DNA of 15,051 bases from JBHAEC01 sp041855385 (GTDB lineage: Bacteria > Bacillota > Negativicutes > Veillonellales > Veillonellaceae). The notes under the pieces were generated by a model. The model worked only from the letters and a program-made list of their open reading frames with translations. It was not told the DNA's origin and did no database searches. Numbering within the stretch: the stretch's first letter is position 1; each line of letters starts with the position of its first letter. The translations under genes and the position numbers were made by a program. Positions 1-8,700 of the stretch are shown here, one piece after another. The stretch spans positions 1 to 15,051 of the forward strand of contig JBHAEC010000051.1 in the NCBI GenBank assembly GCA_041855385.1. Direction: 5' to 3'.

Positions 1-21
1 AGTAGTAGTAGTAGTAGTAGT
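1..21 (+). repeat. AGT trinucleotide repeat, 7 copies
   Basis: Seven perfect AGT units stand at the very edge of the window, in frame with the downstream fibre gene, so they encode a run of serines. The true length to the left cannot be seen. Slippage by whole units would change the linker length without shifting the frame. The position exactly at the sequence edge could also mean that an assembly stopped in a low-complexity repeat. Confidence 0.85.
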
Positions 22-879
22 CTTCGGCAGCGAGTGCTTTACGGAAAGATTATAAACGGCAATTTTGGATTTATTACATCTACCAATTTATCGGTATCGA
101 TTGATGGATCGTCAATCCCTATCCTTGTAACCTTTGCAGCAGGATTTAATGAAAACGGTGCAGTGGATTATTTAGAGCGGATTAATAGTAAAGTAAATGC
201 GTGGACAGTGCCAGCCAACAAAACCAGTTATTTATATGTAGAGCGTAAATTATCTGGACTTGATTACGGCAGTACAACCATTAAGCCTGTATATCAAACA
301 ATACCACCAACATCGACACTTAACGCTCATTATTTCAATACCTTGGAACAAAAAATGTATGTGTATAATGGTACGAATTGGTCGGCAGTAACAAGGGTAT
401 TTATAGCGGCAGTAACGACGAACGCAACCGCGGTAACTAAGACGGAATATCTAAATAATGAAGACGAGGTATTTAATGTAGCAAGTGAAGTGTCTACCAT
501 ACAAACGACATTAGGCACATTAGATACAAAATATGTGAACGCAGGCGAGGCAAACAGTGTCACAGTATCTATGATTGCTGATGGAGCAGTGACGGATGCT
601 AAGATTGGCAATCGTTCTATCAGTGATACCACCGCAAGTAATGGCGTGGACACAAGTACATTGCAAAGTTTACTAAATTTTATCGGTTATGAATTAAAGC
701 GAATCAAGGGCAGTAGTAAATGGAGCGATATGCCGTCAATCTCTCTCTCAGGCATTACTACGGCACTGGAAGGAAAGCAACCTATAGGCAATTACGCACA
801 TTTGGATAATAGCGGAAAAGTGCCAATTAATGAACTTCCTGAACTGTCGACTACGGAAATTTGGAGATTTACGGAATGA
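1..879 (+). CDS. Phage tail fibre protein, 5' end outside window
   Basis: The frame is open from base 1, where it reads seven AGT serine codons and then LRQRVLYGK, so the gene begins to the left of the window. A GTG at 34 is in frame but is not preceded by a convincing ribosome site. The protein is rich in Thr, Ser, Asn and Val with few charges, as beta-structured fibre shafts are. Near residue 185 of the visible part it has the phrase AVTDAKIGNRSISD, a type common in tail-fibre and tail-collar proteins. The C-terminal segment with NYAHLDNSGKVPINELP also looks fibre-like. It is followed by other fibre-type genes and shares an ATGA overlap with the next gene, which implies translational coupling. 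Role inferred: receptor-binding fibre or its attachment to the tail. The exact family is not recognised. Confidence 0.7.
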   Translation, partial: SSSSSSSLRQRVLYGKIINGNFGFITSTNLSVSIDGSSIPILVTFAAGFNENGAVDYLERINSKVNAWTVPANKTSYLYVERKLSGLDYGSTTIKPVYQTIPPTSTLNAHYFNTLEQKMYVYNGTNWSAVTRVFIAAVTTNATAVTKTEYLNNEDEVFNVASEVSTIQTTLGTLDTKYVNAGEANSVTVSMIADGAVTDAKIGNRSISDTTASNGVDTSTLQSLLNFIGYELKRIKGSSKWSDMPSISLSGITTALEGKQPIGNYAHLDNSGKVPINELPELSTTEIWRFTE

Positions 880-1514
880 AGTATATATGTTATTTCGATG
901 GTAAAAAGCACAAAATGGCGTTTAATGGTGTGGCGGTGTCTTGCCATGAATATGTACCTGCACGCACGACATTTAAGTTAGTGAACGAAAGTGGGGCTAT
1001 CCTTTCTAACCGAACGGTAACAGCTATTATTAATGGCGTTACTTCATCCATTACTACGAATGGAAATGGAGAATGGCAAACGGCGACTTTTGATTACGGA
1101 ACGAATATAACAGTAGAGTTCAAAATCATAACTAATGAAGGACAATCAACAGAGAGCAGATTGTCCACTATAAAAATAAGTACTAAAGCTAAAAACAACC
1201 AAGTAACCGCCACATTAATTACGCAATATTGGTTATCAGTAAATCGATTTAGGAAAAATGATAATTATCAAACCGTAACCACCTATATCGGTAACGACAC
1301 AATAAACGGAGATATTGCTAAAATTTGGGCGAATAAAGCCGAAACAATTCGAGTGGTACTAGTAACCAAAGGTTACGGTTCTTATCAAGTACAAACGCCA
1401 TCTTATGTTGTTGTAAATGGCACGAATACGAATAAAACAGATCATACCTTTACTTTGTCACAACATACCGCAGTAACCGCTACTACGGCAATATGGTGGG
1501 ATAACAGTAATTAG
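876..1514 (+). CDS. Phage tail-associated protein with Ig-like character
   Basis: A 212-aa protein starting MKYICYFDGKKHKM. I chose ATG 876 because it overlaps the previous stop as ATGA and has GGAG at 863-866, about 9 nt upstream; an in-frame TTG at 861 is less likely. Residues about 30-90 alternate hydrophobic and polar residues and contain a TTNGNGEWQTATFDYGTN stretch typical of Ig-like or carboxypeptidase-like beta-sandwich repeats. The rest is Thr/Asn/Val-rich with aromatic residues, ending AIWWDNSN. No membrane segment or catalytic motif is seen. Sitting between a fibre gene and a fibre-tip gene, it is probably a fibre component or host-surface adhesin. The family is not recognised. Confidence 0.6.
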   Translation: MKYICYFDGKKHKMAFNGVAVSCHEYVPARTTFKLVNESGAILSNRTVTAIINGVTSSITTNGNGEWQTATFDYGTNITVEFKIITNEGQSTESRLSTIKISTKAKNNQVTATLITQYWLSVNRFRKNDNYQTVTTYIGNDTINGDIAKIWANKAETIRVVLVTKGYGSYQVQTPSYVVVNGTNTNKTDHTFTLSQHTAVTATTAIWWDNSN

Positions 1515-1529
1515 GAAAGGAGTACATTC

Positions 1530-1970
1530 ATGGCAATTAATAAAACGCCTATTACTAAGTTAATCATAGCGCCATTTGATACAATGGCTACCTATGAACG
1601 AGATAAGTCGCTCGTTCCTGAAAATAGTCTTTGTTTAATCGGCGAACCGGATATGACAATAGCAAATAGTGTGGTGTTGTACGAAAACACAAGTGGATTA
1701 GACCAAGGTAATATTACTTTAGCAAAGCCGTTTTCTGATTTTCAAAAATTGCTTGTTGTTGTATCTGGTGATGGTGGTGGGGAACTTTCCACCTATGTTG
1801 TCGATGTTAAGCGGTTAATGGAAATCCAAGCAATGGCAATTGCTAAAAATAAGTATTTTACATTGTTTATTAATCATTATTACTGGACACTAAATAAATC
1901 ATCTACCACAACAACATTAAATCATGTTGGCAATAATTGCCGAATTTGGGGTATTTACGGTTGGGGGTGA
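1530..1970 (+). CDS. Probable phage fibre tip / receptor-binding protein
   Basis: A 146-aa protein with a clear ribosome site (AAAGGAG at 1516-1522) before ATG 1530. The C-terminal half has a pattern I associate with distal tips of phage fibres: a strand-turn segment KLLVVVSGDGGGELSTYVVDV, then an aromatic segment LFINHYYWTLNKSSTTTT, and the end NCRIWGIYGWG, where fibre-tip domains often finish in a similar I-x-x-I-Y-G phrase. It has no signal peptide or membrane span. The next gene starts 4 nt after its stop. The call rests on pattern and context; I cannot name a family. Confidence 0.55.
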   Translation: MAINKTPITKLIIAPFDTMATYERDKSLVPENSLCLIGEPDMTIANSVVLYENTSGLDQGNITLAKPFSDFQKLLVVVSGDGGGELSTYVVDVKRLMEIQAMAIAKNKYFTLFINHYYWTLNKSSTTTTLNHVGNNCRIWGIYGWG

Positions 1971-1974
1971 TACG

Positions 1975-2499
1975 ATGAATGTTTTAGTTTGCTCTGTAAA
2001 TGGAAGAGTATTGCCATATATGGGCGTTGTATATGATGGATATTTGCTTGTCGAAGTCGCAGATAGTGACGGAGGTCAGGCAATAAAAGAAGGTTTAATA
2101 TATAAAGAAGGTTCGTTTTTCACTCCGCCTGTAGATGTTGATGAATTAAAAGCTGAGGCATTGACACAGTTATATAAAGAATTTGTGTCAAGGCGTGATG
2201 CGGTGCGTTGGGTGAAGTGTAGTGACGGTAATACCTACGGCTTTGATTGTTTAGCAGAGGATAGAAGTAACTTCATGCAAGCCTATACACCATTACTTGT
2301 GGATAAAGCTGGTACTACGCTATATAAAGTGTGGTTAACCGAAACCACAAAAGGCGTGGTTCATCTTACCTATGAAGATATGAAAACAACTTATGAAACC
2401 GTTAGAGATAGTCAATTTGGAGATTATGCATGGTTTGAGGAATTACGAACAAAAATAAGGAACTGTACCACGGTAGAAGAACTGGAAGCGGTTGTTTAG
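1975..2499 (+). CDS. DUF4376-like tail fibre accessory protein
   Basis: A 174-aa protein. ATG 1975 is preferred over the in-frame ATG at 1924 because a GGGGGTGAT site lies just upstream and the longer form would overlap the previous gene by about 46 nt. The N-terminal part (about 1-60) is a small beta-rich segment. From about residue 65 the protein reads SRRDAVRWVKCSDGNTYGFD and continues helical to a C-terminal WFEELRTKIRNCTTVEELEAV. This layout (R-W-x-D/S-G-N near the start of the domain and a terminal helix ending in VEEL) resembles the DUF4376 domain found beside phage tail fibres. That assignment is by eye. It is the last of the fibre block; the next gene starts 12 nt on and begins the internal-protein block. 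Confidence 0.6.
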   Translation: MNVLVCSVNGRVLPYMGVVYDGYLLVEVADSDGGQAIKEGLIYKEGSFFTPPVDVDELKAEALTQLYKEFVSRRDAVRWVKCSDGNTYGFDCLAEDRSNFMQAYTPLLVDKAGTTLYKVWLTETTKGVVHLTYEDMKTTYETVRDSQFGDYAWFEELRTKIRNCTTVEELEAVV

Positions 2500-2511
2500 G
2501 CGGTGATATAA

Positions 2512-2919
2512 GTGAAACTGAACAATTTACATGAAATGGTTCAAGATTATGAGGCTAGAACCGGCGACGCTATCAGCTTTGACGGGTTTTACTTCGATTG
2601 CCATAATGGGCTGAAAGATGAGCTAAATACCTATTTTAAATTTTTCCCAGGAACCGGGTTTCTCTTTTGGGATATATTCGAGTTTAACAGCGAACGGTAT
2701 TTTCGCATGAAACAAACCTATGGCATGGTTAGCGGCATGGTTGATTACATTAAAAAAGTTATGTGGTTAAATGGGCTTACGAATATCCTCACCTATACAG
2801 CCCGCGACCCTAAATTTCATATCCGGAAATGGCGCATGACACACCTGGCGGATTACGATTTTGAGGAAGACGGCCGAACCTATCACGTGCTCATCGGTAC
2901 GGTAGATAATTTACGATAG
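2512..2919 (+). CDS. gp13-like internal virion / acetyltransferase-fold protein
   Basis: A 135-aa protein read from GTG 2512, with GGCGGTGAT just upstream. It begins MKLNNLHEMVQDYEARTG and ends KFHIRKWRMTHLADYDFEEDGRTYHV plus a few residues. The ending resembles the C-terminus of T7 gp13 and related GNAT-like podovirus proteins, in which a short His-Ile-Arg motif is followed by a helix and a two-strand hairpin with an acidic turn. Length (T7 gp13 is about 138 aa) and position directly before gp14-, gp15- and gp16-like genes agree with that. The similarity is weak and seen by eye. In T7, gp13 is linked to morphogenesis; acetyltransferase activity cannot be judged here. Confidence 0.45.
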   Translation: MKLNNLHEMVQDYEARTGDAISFDGFYFDCHNGLKDELNTYFKFFPGTGFLFWDIFEFNSERYFRMKQTYGMVSGMVDYIKKVMWLNGLTNILTYTARDPKFHIRKWRMTHLADYDFEEDGRTYHVLIGTVDNLR

Positions 2920-2930
2920 AAAGGAGATAC

Positions 2931-4529
2931 ATGTTTACCTTAGACTTACAACGATTTGGTGGTAAAAAGGGGTCTACGCAAACCACCCAGGCCAATGTGC
3001 CGGCAGCAACGGAAGAAGAAAAGCAGTTACTGCAGGAACAGCTAAAATGGACACAGGCTACTAGACCGGTAGCAGAACAGTTGTTAACTATGGCCAGTGG
3101 AGCCCTTACAGGGCAACAGGTAGTGCCTGACCCGAGCTGGCAGGATTTATATAATTCGGCACAGGCGCAAACGACTAAAGCGAACAGCTTAGTGGAAGGG
3201 CTGATTCCGCAAGCACAAGCACAAACGGCGAACAACGCCGACGCCAACGCAGCATATTCCGGTATGCTTGGATCTAGCATGGAGCAGATGAACGAAGGGA
3301 ACAAGCACCTCATGCAGTCATATGACGTGGCCATGAAGGATAACGTCTCTCGGATGAATGACTTGTGGAGCGGCAATCTCCCTTCCTCGTATGCTGCCGC
3401 TCGGCAACAAGCCCTACAAAGTGATTTAGATAGAACGGTAGGGCACACACTATCCGGGTTAGCCGGACGGGGGATTATTAATTCCTCTCAAGCGGATAGT
3501 GCTTTCAATGATATATCCCGTAACGCCGCCAACACATTAGCCGGACAGTTTAGTAATGATATGCAGGTAGCTAGTGGTTTGGCGAACCAAGCGTATCAGT
3601 CGCAACTGGCAGGCATTAACGGTCAAGCGGGATTGTGGGATAGTCAATACAGAAACCAGTTAGCAGGTATCGGCCAGGGTACGGATATGGCTAACCAAAG
3701 CTACAACAACGGAGTACAGGGTATCTCCACGTTGTCGCAGTTGGCTAACCAGTACCAACAAATGGGTATGGCTCCGATTGGAACGGCAGCAACCGCACAA
3801 GAGGCGGCCACGAACCAACCAATGCAGTATTTAGCTATGGCGACAGGGCAAAATGCGCCAACAGCCAACCTGTTACAACAAATGAGTAATCAACGGTATA
3901 GTGTAGCCACTCCGGGGCAAACGGTTGTTCGGCAAGGCAGCGGCGGGTTCTTTGGAGGTCTTATGTCAGGATTAGGTGGATATTTAGCGTGCTTTACAAA
4001 AAATACAGCGGTGGCGACGCCACAAGGCGCGGTACTAATTACAGAGTTGCAACCTGGAGATGAAGTGGTAGCGTTTGGGGCTATGGAACGTGTGACGGAA
4101 GTAAAAGAGATGGGCGAACAGCCAATCATAGAACTTGTGGCAGGACGATTTACCGTAGAGACGACGGCTACACAAACGGTATTCACGCCGGATGGGAGTA
4201 AACCAATCCGGGATGTAATGCCAGGAGGGGAAATTTTAACCGTTGACGGGTGGACCTCGGTAGATAGCAAACAAGACACGGGCCGAATTGAGCCGGTGTA
4301 CGAATTGCTAGTAACCGGAGTCAACAATTTCTTTGCTAATGGTATCTTGGTAGAAGGACTAACCGAGGAGGATATGGTTAAAAACGCAGAATTTAGCCCC
4401 ATTTCAGAAGAAACAGATTTAGAGGAGCTAACTATCGCAGAGTTAAAAAACATGGCAGATTACCGCGGTTTGACGTACAAATCAAGGCCAAAGAAAGCAG
4501 AATTAATCGCGTTGTTGAGAGAGGAGTAA
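2931..4529 (+). CDS. gp14-like internal virion protein with Hint and HeH domains
   Basis: A 532-aa protein with AAAGGAG at 2920-2926 before ATG 2931. Three parts are visible. (1) Residues 1-350 are Gln/Ala/Asn-rich and helical, opening with MFTLDLQRFGG, an LxLQxF-type N-terminus recurrent in Firmicute phage structural proteins, and ending in a glycine-rich hydrophobic stretch (about 335-352) like membrane-inserting ejection proteins. (2) Residues 354-476 form a Hint (hedgehog/intein) fold: block A begins at Cys354 (CFTKNTAVATPQG, then ELQPGDEVVAF), block B is near T411-P420, and the last block is NNFFANGILVEG (465-476). The usual block-B His is replaced by Gln415 and the terminal His-Asn by Glu-Gly, so full splicing is not expected. 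(3) Residues 497-531 resemble a HeH/SAP-like helix-extended-loop-helix domain (LTIAELKNMADYRGL). By position it is the first ejection protein after the gp13-like gene. Confidence 0.7.
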   Translation: MFTLDLQRFGGKKGSTQTTQANVPAATEEEKQLLQEQLKWTQATRPVAEQLLTMASGALTGQQVVPDPSWQDLYNSAQAQTTKANSLVEGLIPQAQAQTANNADANAAYSGMLGSSMEQMNEGNKHLMQSYDVAMKDNVSRMNDLWSGNLPSSYAAARQQALQSDLDRTVGHTLSGLAGRGIINSSQADSAFNDISRNAANTLAGQFSNDMQVASGLANQAYQSQLAGINGQAGLWDSQYRNQLAGIGQGTDMANQSYNNGVQGISTLSQLANQYQQMGMAPIGTAATAQEAATNQPMQYLAMATGQNAPTANLLQQMSNQRYSVATPGQTVVRQGSGGFFGGLMSGLGGYLACFTKNTAVATPQGAVLITELQPGDEVVAFGAMERVTEVKEMGEQPIIELVAGRFTVETTATQTVFTPDGSKPIRDVMPGGEILTVDGWTSVDSKQDTGRIEPVYELLVTGVNNFFANGILVEGLTEEDMVKNAEFSPISEETDLEELTIAELKNMADYRGLTYKSRPKKAELIALLREE

Positions 4530-4532
4530 TAT

Positions 4533-5789
4533 ATGCCGATTTACTTACAAGACTACGACCCTTGGCAAGAGGCTGGCAGACTAGCTGGATTATGGGGCGG
4601 TAAACGGTTAGCCGAACTGGAGGACATAGATGCGGCGAAGTCGTACGCGGATGTCATGTACGGAGGACACCAACCTGTGCCGATGGCACAATCCGGGCAA
4701 CAACCGCAAGTGAACCAGGCGTTACTACAAGCAACGCCAAGTAGACAAATGGATTTATGGGGCATGTATCAGCAGACTAGACCGCAACGGGTACAGGTGA
4801 CACAACCTACGGCCGCAGCTACTGCACCGCAAACGGCCCCTATGCAGACGAACGCCATGAATTTATGGCAGGGGCAGTATCAGCCTTTTACCCAACCGGT
4901 AGGCCGTTCCGATGAGCAATCAGCGTTGCCGGGCCTTCCGGATAAAGAGGCAATGCGACAACAAGTAAAATCCGGATTAGGTGCAGATTATGTACAGCTT
5001 GTCCGGAAGGGGTTTACCCATGAGCAGGCGAAAGCGACCATAGACGCCAAGCTTGAGCAGGAGATGGCCACACAATATAATGCGGCTCTCCGAAAGTACC
5101 AGGATGATGTACTGGAGCCAATGAGGCAATCGATACTAAATCAGGTAGTGTTTACGCAAGACAGAGAAGGCAATACTGTTGTTGATGGATATAACACGGC
5201 TAAGGTAAAGGGAATGGCACCGGCAGTCGCTAGGTATAACTACCTGGCACAACAAGCCGGATTGCCAGGTATTGATATGAATAACCTTAACACACTGGCT
5301 AGCCTAACTAAACCGAACCTCAAATTTGACTCTCAACCGAACGGCGATTTACTCGCCTTTGACGGCAACACGGGGCAAGTGCAGACGGTCGGCAATTACG
5401 CTAAACCAGGTAGTCTCAAGGATAACTACATTGAGACAAGAGGAGGGTTGTATGATATTCGAAACGGTAGGATCGTTCCGGGTACGGAACCGAATTACAC
5501 TACCGGCACTAGTGGATATAACGCACAAATTCTTAGGGCGTACCAGGCAGATTTTGCACGTATGCAAAAAGACGGTATGTCGAATGAAGAGATTATGTCT
5601 ACCCCACAATATGCGGAGTACCGTGCACTACTAACCAGTCAACAACCGGCTACGCAGGGTACGTCTCCGCAGACAGACAAGGTAGGTCAACGCATTAATG
5701 AGCTCCGTGCGGCCGGGTGGTCACCGGAAGAGATTAAAGAGGGATTACGGGCAAACGGATTAGAACGTTATGAAAGTTGGGTGTGGTAA
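4533..5789 (+). CDS. gp15-like internal virion protein
   Basis: A 418-aa protein. GAGAGGAG (4520-4527) precedes ATG 4533, and the previous stop is only 3 nt upstream. The N-terminal 130 residues are Gln/Pro/Ala-rich and contain a repeated hydrophobic phrase (MDLWGMYQQTRPQ near 73, MNLWQGQYQPFTQP near 109). The middle (about 135-240) is helical and charged. Residues about 290-330 look like small beta repeats (NGDLLAFDGNTGQV, GGLYDIRNGRIVPG). The C-terminus is a helical hairpin (INELRAAGWSPEEIKEGLRANG). No catalytic motif or membrane helix is seen. Its place between the gp14-like and gp16-like genes is the main support for an ejection-tube role like T7 gp15 or the P22 ejection proteins. T7 gp15 is much longer (about 747 aa), so the match is positional, not by sequence. 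Confidence 0.55.
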   Translation: MPIYLQDYDPWQEAGRLAGLWGGKRLAELEDIDAAKSYADVMYGGHQPVPMAQSGQQPQVNQALLQATPSRQMDLWGMYQQTRPQRVQVTQPTAAATAPQTAPMQTNAMNLWQGQYQPFTQPVGRSDEQSALPGLPDKEAMRQQVKSGLGADYVQLVRKGFTHEQAKATIDAKLEQEMATQYNAALRKYQDDVLEPMRQSILNQVVFTQDREGNTVVDGYNTAKVKGMAPAVARYNYLAQQAGLPGIDMNNLNTLASLTKPNLKFDSQPNGDLLAFDGNTGQVQTVGNYAKPGSLKDNYIETRGGLYDIRNGRIVPGTEPNYTTGTSGYNAQILRAYQADFARMQKDGMSNEEIMSTPQYAEYRALLTSQQPATQGTSPQTDKVGQRINELRAAGWSPEEIKEGLRANGLERYESWVW

Positions 5790-8700
5790 ATGAATCAAGG
5801 ATTTGAGGATTTACGGGGGGCTAAGGCCCCCACTAGCCCTATGGCTATCGGAAAAACCGGATTTGAGGATTTACGGGGTTACCAAGGCGTAAAACCTGCG
5901 TTCGACCCTGCCGTTATCGGTAAGACCGGATTTGAGGATTTGGCTGAAAAAAAACCTGGATTTTGGGAATCGGCAAAACGACAAATGCAAACGACCGTAT
6001 CTAACATGGCCGATACCATGACTGGGTGGGCGGGCAACGTAAGCAACGCCTTTGATGCGTACGGAAAAGAGTTAAAAGGTTCAGCGGAGCAGGCCATGCG
6101 AGCGTATCAGCAGGGCGAAGACCTTGACGCAGATAATTTTTTAACCGGACACCATACGGATGGGTACCAACGGGCCAAGATGAACCTGTATAACGAATCT
6201 GTGGGTAAGCCTGCCGGGTATCTTGCGATTACACCCGGTGTTCCTGCTCCCGTTCGTGCCGGTGCGGGTATTCTGGCCGCGCCTATGGTGTTTGATGGTA
6301 CGGTACAGAGTTACGGTCAAGCGGTAGAAAGCGGTAGCGATTCACCGATACGCGATACAGCCAAACATACGCTCATTGACCCGGTTATTGACCCTATACA
6401 GCGGTTATATGAAGACCCTAAGACGTTTGGTCAAAACCTGGTAGATAATCCATTTAATGTATGGGATAACGTATTTTTACCCGGTGCGATGATTCACGGC
6501 ACGGCGAAAGGGATTAAAGAGGTTACCCCCAACAAAATAAAAGAGCCTATCTCACGAAAGATAGGCAGTGCGAAAGAGTATTTTGCTGAATTTAAAGAGA
6601 AAGCCAATAACACCTTCCGCCCGATAGACGATTCTATGCTAGATACGCAGGATTTCGTCGCTACTAAATCCGGCTCAGCCGCTCTATACGAGAAAATCGT
6701 AGAACAGGAGAGTGGCGGTAACTTCGAGGCGGTAAACGCTGATAGCGGAGCAAAAGGTAATATCCAGTGGATGCCGGAGACGTGGGCCGCCGAAGCGGAG
6801 CGTGTTCTAGGTGATAGAACAGCCCCCATGACACCCCATAACCAGGATATTGTGGCACGTGCGTATATTGACCGCTTGTATAAAGAGTTTGGCGGTAACG
6901 AGCGGGCGGTCGCTGCTGCTATCTATGCAGGTGAAGAATATGGTAGGCAAATGCACAAAGGGAAGTATTTGTTTGACCCTAATACACGCATTAATGCGGA
7001 AGGGGACTTGTCGGCAAATGGTAAATATCCTTCTGTAAATGAGTATGTAGAGCAGGTGTTAGGTCGTAAGGTTCAAGGTAAGGTAGTAGAACAGCCTAAA
7101 TTTGAACCTGTAGAGCCTAAAGAAATTGAGTTTGCTAAAGAGCCCATAGCGGATTTGAATGCAACAGAACATATTGACAAAACTATTTTAAGTGAAAAAT
7201 TACGCACAGGCGAAATTGTGCCAGAGCCTAGAGCTTTAGATGAAGTATTTTTCCAAAAAGTAGAAAAGATGTCTGCAAAAGAGCGATATGATTATGTGAA
7301 AGAAAGGACAGCTGCTTTAAAAGAGGGCGTAAAAGATTCGCAGGGCAATATAGTGAAATTTGTTTTTGATGAAAATAATACGGAACAAATAAATGGATTA
7401 ATAAAACATTTAGCGGAAGGAACACAAGGAGTTGTAAATGGGCCTCATGTACTTAGAACATTCGCCATGTCACTTATTGATGAAACTATAGCTCATCCAG
7501 ACGTTAAATTAAAACAAGCCAACGGCAATATAGCTTATATTTCTTATTGGAAAGGCAAAAACAATGTTACTCATGAATTAATTGTCAGCACGAATAAGGG
7601 TGAGGTAGGAAAAATAATCACATCATACGCCACAAAAGAGCTCGATGGAAAAAGCAAAAAGGCTATAAATCGTATGGCTTCTGTAATAGAAAAAGCTGAC
7701 TCCAAATTAATGGAAGTCAGCAATTTTATTAAGAAGCAATATGAGGGCGACTTGTCTGGGTATCCACGGACGCCGTCCAGTGATAGGGTTTCTCCGTCCG
7801 ATACCAAACTCCACCCATCTGGCAACTTAAACATACCAGAAGAGAAAGGGCCTGTCAAGGAGTATTTCTCTGATAACCCTAAAAGTCCTTATAGATATCA
7901 AGAAGGCCCTGAAAACCTCACGCAAGAAAGACCTGTAACTCGTCAAGAGTTATATAAAATCATCGATGAAGGCGATGTCGCTTTAAAACATGGTCGCATT
8001 GGTAAAAAAGGTGTTCGTGGCTGGCATGACGGAAGAGCGAATGTTGTTCGCATTAAGGACTATGGCGACTTTGAAACAGTAGCGCATGAACTAGGTCATT
8101 ACATCGACAAGCGTTATAACTTTAGTGGTGCGCAAGACGGAATAGGCGCAAACGAACTCTTGCTAAACGTAGATAAGCGCTTTGGCGATGCGTATTCTGG
8201 GTTAGACACTAAAGGGTTACTTAAAGAAGGCTTTGCGGAGTTTTTCAGAGATTATACTACGAATAGGGCTAGAGCAAAAGCTGAATATCCTTCTTTTTAT
8301 GAGCGTTTTGAGAATACCATTAGTAGCGATAAAGCATTGAAAAGCCGTGTAGAGAAGTTGAGTAGACCGTTACATCAATGGTATCGACAATCTGCTCACG
8401 ATCGCGTGAAAGGGTCCATTTCCTTTGAGCGAGAAGGCAAGTTTAGTAAGTTTAAAAATGGTAACTTTATTGAATCTGTGAAAGATTTATCCCATGATAT
8501 TTATACCCATGTAGTAGATGAATTACACCCTCTATCGCAATTAGAGAAATCGATTGAAGCTATCACAGGCGAAAAGATTGCTTTTGAAGATAGTGTATTT
8601 AAGCAAGCGTGGATTTCTCGCGGTTGGGTAGGTAAAGCGGAAGCGCTACTCGAATTTGGAGACCAATCACATGGCATTAAATCGTTTAAAGAGATTTTAG

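Noticed and set aside
2891..3448. 185-codon minus-strand frame
   Set aside because: It is fully opposite a better-supported phage gene with strong ribosome site and domain structure; its Cys/Ala-rich translation looks like a shadow of Gln/Ala codons.
3890..4453. 187-codon minus-strand frame
   Set aside because: It lies opposite the Hint domain coding region and has a low-complexity Ser/Pro/Val translation, with no ribosome site or family motif.
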